Positions 15,659 through 19,385 of a DNA stretch of 19,385 nt are shown here, piece by piece. The translations under genes were made by a program, and so were the position numbers. This DNA comes from SIG480 sp045539475 (lineage in GTDB: Bacteria > Bacillota > Clostridia > Oscillospirales > JAAYXM01), in the NCBI GenBank assembly GCA_045539475.1, contig JAZQFJ010000020.1, forward strand, positions 1 through 19,385. The letters run 5' to 3'. Position 1 is the stretch's first letter. Each line of letters begins with the position of its first letter. The notes under the pieces are model-generated. The model saw nothing but the letters and a program-made list of their open reading frames with translations. It had not been told where the DNA came from and searched no databases.

Positions 15659-16213
15659 TTAGTCTTGTTTGTATTTTTCGCGTTCTGTGAGGAAAAGGTT
15701 TCCGCCGACAGAATCAATCGCTACTGTACACGGGAGATTTTCCACCGTCATGCGCTTTATGGATTCACAGCCGAGTTCCGGAAAAGCGATGACATCGGCA
15801 GTCTTTATTGATTTTGCAACCAGTGCGCCTGCACCGCCGACAGCGCAGAGGTAAACTGCACCGTTGCGGACTATTGCGTCGCAAACAGCCGCATCCCTCT
15901 CCCCTTTTCCTATCATAGCGGAAAGACCGAGGTCTAAAAGGCGCGGAGCAAAGCCGTCCATACGGCTGCTTGTTGTAGGACCGCATGCGCCAACGGGTGC
16001 ACCGTTCTTACCGGGGGTGGGACCTGCATAATAGATAATCGCACCTGAAAGCTCAAACGGAAGCTCTTTGCCTTCATCAAGGAGTGCGAAAAGGCGCTTG
16101 TGCGCTGCGTCGCGTGCGGTGTAAATTGTTCCGGAAAGAAGGACTGAATCTCCTGCCCGAAGCGACGGGATAACTTTTTTTAATTCATCTGTTAAAACAT
16201 TAATGGTAGCCAC
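15659..16213 (-). CDS. Class I fumarate hydratase beta subunit (FumA C-terminal / TtdB family)
   Basis: Beta subunit of the oxygen-sensitive iron-sulfur fumarases and L-tartrate dehydratases, which hydrate fumarate to malate. The product is 184 residues, normal for the split beta subunit. Family motifs: LSGTIYTARDAAHKR (26-40), IIYYAGPTP (59-67), GPTTSSRMDGF (78-88), IGKGERD and the late CAVGGAGAL block. The start codon is GTG at 16213, giving MATINVL, with AGAGGA about 9 nt upstream. The alpha subunit, which holds the 4Fe-4S cluster, is usually adjacent; none is found here, so activity depends on a gene elsewhere or the protein has another role. It follows a DivIVA-like gene by 15 nt on the same strand and is the last gene of that operon. 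Confidence 0.9.
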   Translation of the reverse strand: MATINVLTDELKKVIPSLRAGDSVLLSGTIYTARDAAHKRLFALLDEGKELPFELSGAIIYYAGPTPGKNGAPVGACGPTTSSRMDGFAPRLLDLGLSAMIGKGERDAAVCDAIVRNGAVYLCAVGGAGALVAKSIKTADVIAFPELGCESIKRMTVENLPCTVAIDSVGGNLFLTEREKYKQD

Positions 16214-16228
16214 GTTTTTATTTCCTCT

Positions 16229-16954
16229 CTAATCTTCATCTTCACCGAGAATGCGAGATCTGATATTTGATACCTTGTCCTGTGCATCGCAGACTGCATC
16301 GGCAAGGGACGTTACGTTGTTGCGGACCGAGTCGGCAATACGAGTTATACGTCCTTCCATGCTCTCGACCTCAAGGCGGAGCGAATCCACAATGCGTGAA
16401 ACGCCTGCGGCGGTATCTCCAACCTCGCGGAAAGCAGCTTCGCGGCGCTCATCAAAATCGCGCCGGCGAAGAGCAAGCTCATCGTCAAGCTGACGGCGAC
16501 GGGCGTCGGCCTCAGCCTCAGCCTCTGTAATTATCTCGCCTGCGCGTGCGCGTGCTGAGATTTCGATATCTGCCAGCTCGGTTTTTCGTGCGGAATATTC
16601 CGCTTCAACTGCGGAAAGCACGGAAACCTGCTCTGCAAGCATCTCTGCTTCGGTGCTTTTTTCCGAAAGCTCTGCTGCAGTAAGCTCATGCTCTGAAACA
16701 AGCGCAGCGTATTTTTCGCGAAGCTGTGCTGCCTCCTCGCTTATTTTTGTAAGTTCGGCGATTTTTGCTTCCGCATCACGGAGAAGAGCGGCGAGAGAAG
16801 TGCATTCCTCTGTTTTTTCTGAAAGCCTTTTTTCTGCGTCTTCAAGCTCCGAGGTATACTTTAAGACGGTTTCTGCAAGATAGCTGTTGACGTCGGCTTT
16901 TGAGAAACCGCCGAAGATAGCTTTCTTAAAACCTTTTTTCTGTGTAAAATCCAT
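16229..16954 (-). CDS. DivIVA-like coiled-coil protein
   Basis: A 241-residue protein whose first 35 residues, with KKAIFGGFSKADVNSYLAE, match the DivIVA/GpsB membrane-binding N-terminus pattern (F-x-GF-x-x-x-DVNxYL). The rest is an almost continuous Glu/Ala/Leu/Arg-rich coiled coil with no transmembrane segment. DivIVA proteins bind curved membrane at division sites and poles and recruit partners. An earlier in-frame GTG at 16969 would add MGVTE, but the GGGGGT site and the family start favour the ATG at 16954. It lies between trxA (27 nt upstream) and the fumarase beta gene (15 nt downstream). Function beyond the family is unknown; the metabolic neighbours do not explain it. Confidence 0.75.
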   Translation of the reverse strand: MDFTQKKGFKKAIFGGFSKADVNSYLAETVLKYTSELEDAEKRLSEKTEECTSLAALLRDAEAKIAELTKISEEAAQLREKYAALVSEHELTAAELSEKSTEAEMLAEQVSVLSAVEAEYSARKTELADIEISARARAGEIITEAEAEADARRRQLDDELALRRRDFDERREAAFREVGDTAAGVSRIVDSLRLEVESMEGRITRIADSVRNNVTSLADAVCDAQDKVSNIRSRILGEDED

Positions 16955-16981
16955 TTCGGTTACCCCCACAGTAACAGTATA

Positions 16982-17308
16982 TTATTTGAGCGCTTTTTCA
17001 ATAATGGCGGCGAGACTATCCTTCGGAACAACGCCGAGAGACTTTTCAAAAATCTCTCCGTTGCGGAAAACGATGACCGTCGGGATGGACATAATGCCGA
17101 ATTTTGCGGCGAGTGCGCTTTCCTCATCCACATTTACCTTATAAATCTCTGCGCGGCCGGAAAACTCAGCCGCAAGCTCGTCGATAACGGGAGCAAGCAT
17201 CATGCACGGACCGCACCATGATGCCCAGAAATCGACAAGGCATACGCCGGTGCTGTTTGTTATTTTTTCATCGAAATTTGAAGCTGTAAGAGCTGCTGCG
17301 TTTGACAT
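16982..17308 (-). CDS. trxA: Thioredoxin
   Basis: Small cytoplasmic disulfide reductase of 108 residues, the canonical length. The active site is FWASWCGPC with C32 and C35; the cis-proline follows in MSIPTVIVF (P76); and a buried acidic residue is in VDFWA (D26). Reduced by thioredoxin reductase, it supplies electrons to ribonucleotide reductase and other targets; no reductase gene is in the window. AAAGGAG lies 8 nt before the ATG, and a well-formed promoter (17377-17405) lies upstream on the same strand. It is the first gene of a three-gene minus-strand operon. Confidence 0.96.
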   Translation of the reverse strand: MSNAAALTASNFDEKITNSTGVCLVDFWASWCGPCMMLAPVIDELAAEFSGRAEIYKVNVDEESALAAKFGIMSIPTVIVFRNGEIFEKSLGVVPKDSLAAIIEKALK

Positions 17309-17376
17309 AATTCATTTCTCCTTTTCACAAAACGGAAGATTTCGCTTCAGTTCTAATTATTACCAATATTTATTTT

Positions 17377-17405
17377 AGTATAACACAAAAAAACGGTACT
17401 TACAA
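17377..17405 (-). promoter_or_regulatory. Promoter of the trxA operon
   Basis: On the minus strand TTGTAA (17405-17400) and TATACT (17382-17377) are separated by 17 nt. Transcription would begin about 60 nt before the trxA ATG. The region 17309-17470 holds this promoter; on the plus strand I see only a weak TTACAA/TAAAAT pair with 19-nt spacing for the divergent gene. Confidence 0.7.
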
Positions 17406-17470
17406 GTATTTCTTTTCAGGCGTTTAAAATATGCCGCAATGTGGAAGAATATGCACAAAAGGGTGGTTTT

Positions 17471-18013
17471 GTGAAGAGGACGGTTATTGTGTTTGCGGCT
17501 TTCCATTTTGCCGTGTTGTGCGCACACGCGTGGGTCCCCGAGGATTTTTATCTCAATAACACTCCGCTGCAGGCTCCGGAAAGGACAGAGGTAAAGCTCT
17601 TGCCGAGTACGCTGCGAGTTGTGCTTCTTGCAGGAGATGCAGATGAGATATATGTCGAGCTTGTTCCGGATAACTCACAGGGCACGGAGGTTTTGTGGCA
17701 CCTTTCGGAAAATAACGGAGTTGCACAGATTTATCCGCGTGGAAGGACCTGTGCGATACTTGCTGCTTCTGAAGGAGAAGATAATCTTTCCGTTTCCTGT
17801 GACGGAGTAACAGTGAGCATCCCCGTGTCGGTGAGGAAATCTCCGGAGGTACGCGTACGCTCGTTTGAGTATGAGGGGAAATCCCATACGAAAAACGAAG
17901 CACCGTTAAAAACGTATCGCACGGTGGTGCGGATGCTGATAACGCTGGGGACAGTTCTTTGTTTCGGCTCAGTTTTCTACATTATAAATAATAAGGTGGT
18001 TAAAAGAAAATGA
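17471..18013 (+). CDS. Membrane-anchored Ig-like extracytoplasmic protein of unknown function
   Basis: I do not recognise a named family. The 180-residue product has an N-terminal signal or anchor (MKRTVIVFAAFHFAVLCAHA), an extracytoplasmic body with a bacterial Ig-like (Big_2-type) pattern (VELVPDNSQG, VLWHLSENNGVAQIYPRG, DNLSVSCDGVTVSIPVSV), and a C-terminal hydrophobic helix at about 152-173 followed by the basic tail NNKVVKRK. That suggests an outside domain held by the C-terminal helix. The frame is open from a GTG at 17441, but the GTG at 17471 has a GGGTGG site and gives a proper signal start. The stop overlaps the ATG of the next gene (ATGA), so it is translationally coupled to a TauE/SafE-type membrane protein and may be its accessory subunit. 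Function is inference. Confidence 0.6.
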   Translation: MKRTVIVFAAFHFAVLCAHAWVPEDFYLNNTPLQAPERTEVKLLPSTLRVVLLAGDADEIYVELVPDNSQGTEVLWHLSENNGVAQIYPRGRTCAILAASEGEDNLSVSCDGVTVSIPVSVRKSPEVRVRSFEYEGKSHTKNEAPLKTYRTVVRMLITLGTVLCFGSVFYIINNKVVKRK

Positions 18014-18375
18014 AGATGTCCGACGGTATGAAATATGCTATGTGCGGTGCGCTTGCCGGCGTCGCAAACGGATTTTTCGGAGCAGGCGGAGGTATGGTGC
18101 TTGTTCCGTTGTTTACGCGCTGGATGAAGATAGAAGACAAAACTGCGTTTGCAACCTCGCTTGCGGTTATTCTTCCGCTCTCTGTTGCATCGGTGATCAT
18201 ATATTTTATGAAAGGGAGTGTCGAGATTTCCGTGGCTCTTCCCTATCTTATAGGAGGACTTATCGGAGGAACGGCAGGCGGAAAAATTTTCAGGCGCGTC
18301 AGTGCGCGCTTTCTTCATATCGCGTTTGCTTTGCTCATAATATACGGCGGTGTGCGCTCGCTTTTTTTACTTTAG
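18010..18375 (+). CDS. Half-length TauE/SafE family membrane protein, first half
   Basis: A 121-residue hydrophobic protein with the family glycine-rich start motif ALAGVANGFFGAGGGMVLVPLF and about three to four transmembrane helices, ending in LIIYGGVRSLFLL. Full TauE/SafE (DUF81) proteins, which export sulfite/sulfonates or other organic anions, are about 250 residues and contain two such repeats. This one is a single repeat. Its start overlaps the preceding stop (ATGA), so the three genes 17471-18774 appear to form one operon. It probably works as a dimer with the following gene. The transported compound is unknown. Confidence 0.8.
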   Translation: MKMSDGMKYAMCGALAGVANGFFGAGGGMVLVPLFTRWMKIEDKTAFATSLAVILPLSVASVIIYFMKGSVEISVALPYLIGGLIGGTAGGKIFRRVSARFLHIAFALLIIYGGVRSLFLL

Positions 18376-18405
18376 TATTCTCTCGGCTTAGGAACGGTGG
18401 TTTAT

Positions 18406-18774
18406 ATGCAGTTTTTTCTTAATACGCTTGCCGGTGCGGTAACCGGCGTCATCACGGGGTTCGGCATCGGCGGCGGGACGGTACTTATCCTCTGGCTTAC
18501 AATGGTGCGGGGAACGGACCAGCTTACCGCTCAGGGGATAAATCTCCTTTATTTTTTGCCGAGTGCTGTTTGTGCACTCGTGTCGCACATAAAAAACAGG
18601 CGCGTGTTGTGGCGCGCGGTGATTTTCGCTACAGTTGCAGGAGTGCCGATAACCGTTTTTGCGGCGCTTTTTGCCGCGGGAATTGATACGTCTGTTCTTC
18701 GGAGAATATTCGGCGGTTTTCTTATCGCGGTGGGGGTTTCTGAGCTTATGCGAGGGATGAGAAAAAACAAATGA
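18406..18774 (+). CDS. Half-length TauE/SafE family membrane protein, second half
   Basis: A 122-residue protein with TLAGAVTGVITGFGIGGGTVLILWL, the same glycine-rich motif as the preceding gene, and about four predicted helices, ending in GGFLIAVGVSELMRGMRKNK. An in-frame GTG at 18397 is possible, but the ATG at 18406 has GGTGG five bases before it. The gene lies 30 nt after its partner. With the first half it supplies the two repeats usually found in one chain, so a heterodimeric exporter is likely. A conserved stop separates the two halves cleanly and neither is damaged, which argues against a recent frameshift of one long gene. Confidence 0.8.
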   Translation: MQFFLNTLAGAVTGVITGFGIGGGTVLILWLTMVRGTDQLTAQGINLLYFLPSAVCALVSHIKNRRVLWRAVIFATVAGVPITVFAALFAAGIDTSVLRRIFGGFLIAVGVSELMRGMRKNK

Positions 18775-18827
18775 TTTCCGGATTGTAAAATTATTTGTTA
18801 CAGCTGTGTTACATTGGAAAAAAATGC

Positions 18828-18856
18828 TTGACCTTTTGTTATAAATAGTTTACAAT
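18828..18856 (+). promoter_or_regulatory. Promoter of the SLH protein gene
   Basis: TTGACC (18828-18833) and TACAAT (18851-18856) are separated by 17 nt, giving a leader of about 40 nt before the ATG at 18904. The leader holds a TGGCA-CA-TGCCA palindrome (18871-18882) and a strong AAGGAGG site (18890-18896). This is consistent with a highly expressed surface protein. Confidence 0.75.
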
Positions 18857-18903
18857 TAAACTTGTAAAAGTGGCACATGCCAAAAGTATAAGGAGGAAAA
18901 ACC

Positions 18904-19385
18904 ATGAGAAACCTTAAGAAAATTCTCGCACTTGCTCTTGTTTTCGCAATGGCGTTTACATTCACAGCAAGCGCAGCTGATTTCACAGATGCAGCTGAAA
19001 TCGGTGCAAACTACGTTGATGACGTCAACATGCTCGTAGAGCTCGGCGTTATCGCAGGTTATCCGGACGGCTCTTTCGGTCCGGCAAAGAACATCACACG
19101 TGCAGAGTTCGCAAAGATGGCATACACCATCAAGTACGGTTCTGACACAGACGGTGACCTCTTCGCAGCACAGAAGAGCAACTTCTGGGACGTTGAAGGC
19201 AACGCAAGCGTTGCATGGGCAAAGGGTTACATCAACTACTGCGCAAACCAGAACATCGTTTCCGGTGTTGGTGGCGGTAAGTTCAATCCGCAGGGCAACA
19301 TCACAGTTGCAGAAGCAACAAAGATGCTCCTCGTCATCCTCGGCTGCGATCCGGCTAAGGAAGGCTTCACAGGCGCAAACTGGAT
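18904..19385 (+). CDS. S-layer-homology domain surface protein (partial, runs off the window)
   Basis: The reading frame is open from ATG 18904 to the window end (160 complete codons). Residues 1-24 are a Sec signal peptide (MRNLKKILALALVFAMAF, then TASA, with cleavage after ASA). Two SLH domains follow: the first about 26-75 with DFTDAAEIG, GVIAGYPDGSF and ITRAEFAKM; the second about 96-150 with NFWDVEGNASVAWAKGYI, FNPQGNITVAEATKML. SLH domains bind pyruvylated or other secondary cell-wall polymers. Codon use is extremely uniform, with lysine AAG and alanine GCA dominating, as in the E1 gene, suggesting abundant synthesis. The C-terminal part, which would define its job, is outside the window, so it may be a true S-layer protein, an enzyme or an adhesin. 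Confidence 0.92.
   Translation, partial: MRNLKKILALALVFAMAFTFTASAADFTDAAEIGANYVDDVNMLVELGVIAGYPDGSFGPAKNITRAEFAKMAYTIKYGSDTDGDLFAAQKSNFWDVEGNASVAWAKGYINYCANQNIVSGVGGGKFNPQGNITVAEATKMLLVILGCDPAKEGFTGANW

Noticed and set aside
18010..18774. One TauE/SafE gene broken by a frameshift
   Set aside because: Each half has its own start, ribosome site and complete repeat with a clean gap between them, so two intact genes are more likely.

Overview
The window looks like the chromosome of a Gram-positive, low-to-moderate-GC anaerobe, most likely a member of the Clostridia (Oscillospiraceae/Ruminococcaceae type). The reasons are strong AGGAGG-type ribosome sites, TTGNNN-17-TANNNT promoters, U-tract terminators, a DivIVA-family protein, FemAB-type peptidoglycan aminoacyltransferases and an S-layer-homology surface protein. 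The taxonomic placement is inference; no rRNA or tRNA gene is present.

Layout. 1-381: two terminator-like hairpins of an upstream transcript, then a promoter. 400-2920: glyA and rarA, housekeeping genes in one transcript. 2992-12902: an apparent seven-gene operon: DeoR-family repressor, SorE-like (L-sorbose-1-phosphate reductase) zinc dehydrogenase, lipoyl E2, E3, a fused E1 alpha/beta, lipoate-protein ligase, and an MtlD-family polyol-phosphate dehydrogenase. It has a promoter carrying a perfect palindrome and ends at a clear terminator. 13044-15174: two tandem FemAB paralogues. 15175-15658: a 484-bp gene-free stretch packed with inverted repeats, lying between convergent transcripts. 15659-17308, minus strand: thioredoxin, a DivIVA-like coiled-coil protein and an orphan class I fumarase beta subunit. 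17471-18774: an anchored Ig-like extracytoplasmic protein and two half-length TauE/SafE membrane proteins. 18904 to the end: a secreted SLH-domain protein that runs off the window.

The most unusual part is the 3-13 kb operon. It supplies a whole lipoate-dependent 2-oxoacid (or acetoin-type) dehydrogenase complex, the ligase that lipoylates it, two dehydrogenases of sugar-phosphate/polyol-phosphate families and a repressor family that senses sugar phosphates. Many strict anaerobes use ferredoxin oxidoreductases for pyruvate instead, so a repressor-controlled NADH-yielding complex tied to polyol metabolism is noteworthy. The E1 and E2 proteins also have unusual architecture: insertions in E1 alpha, near-identical tandem lipoyl domains, and a second partial E3/E1-binding motif. 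The true substrate cannot be read from the sequence.
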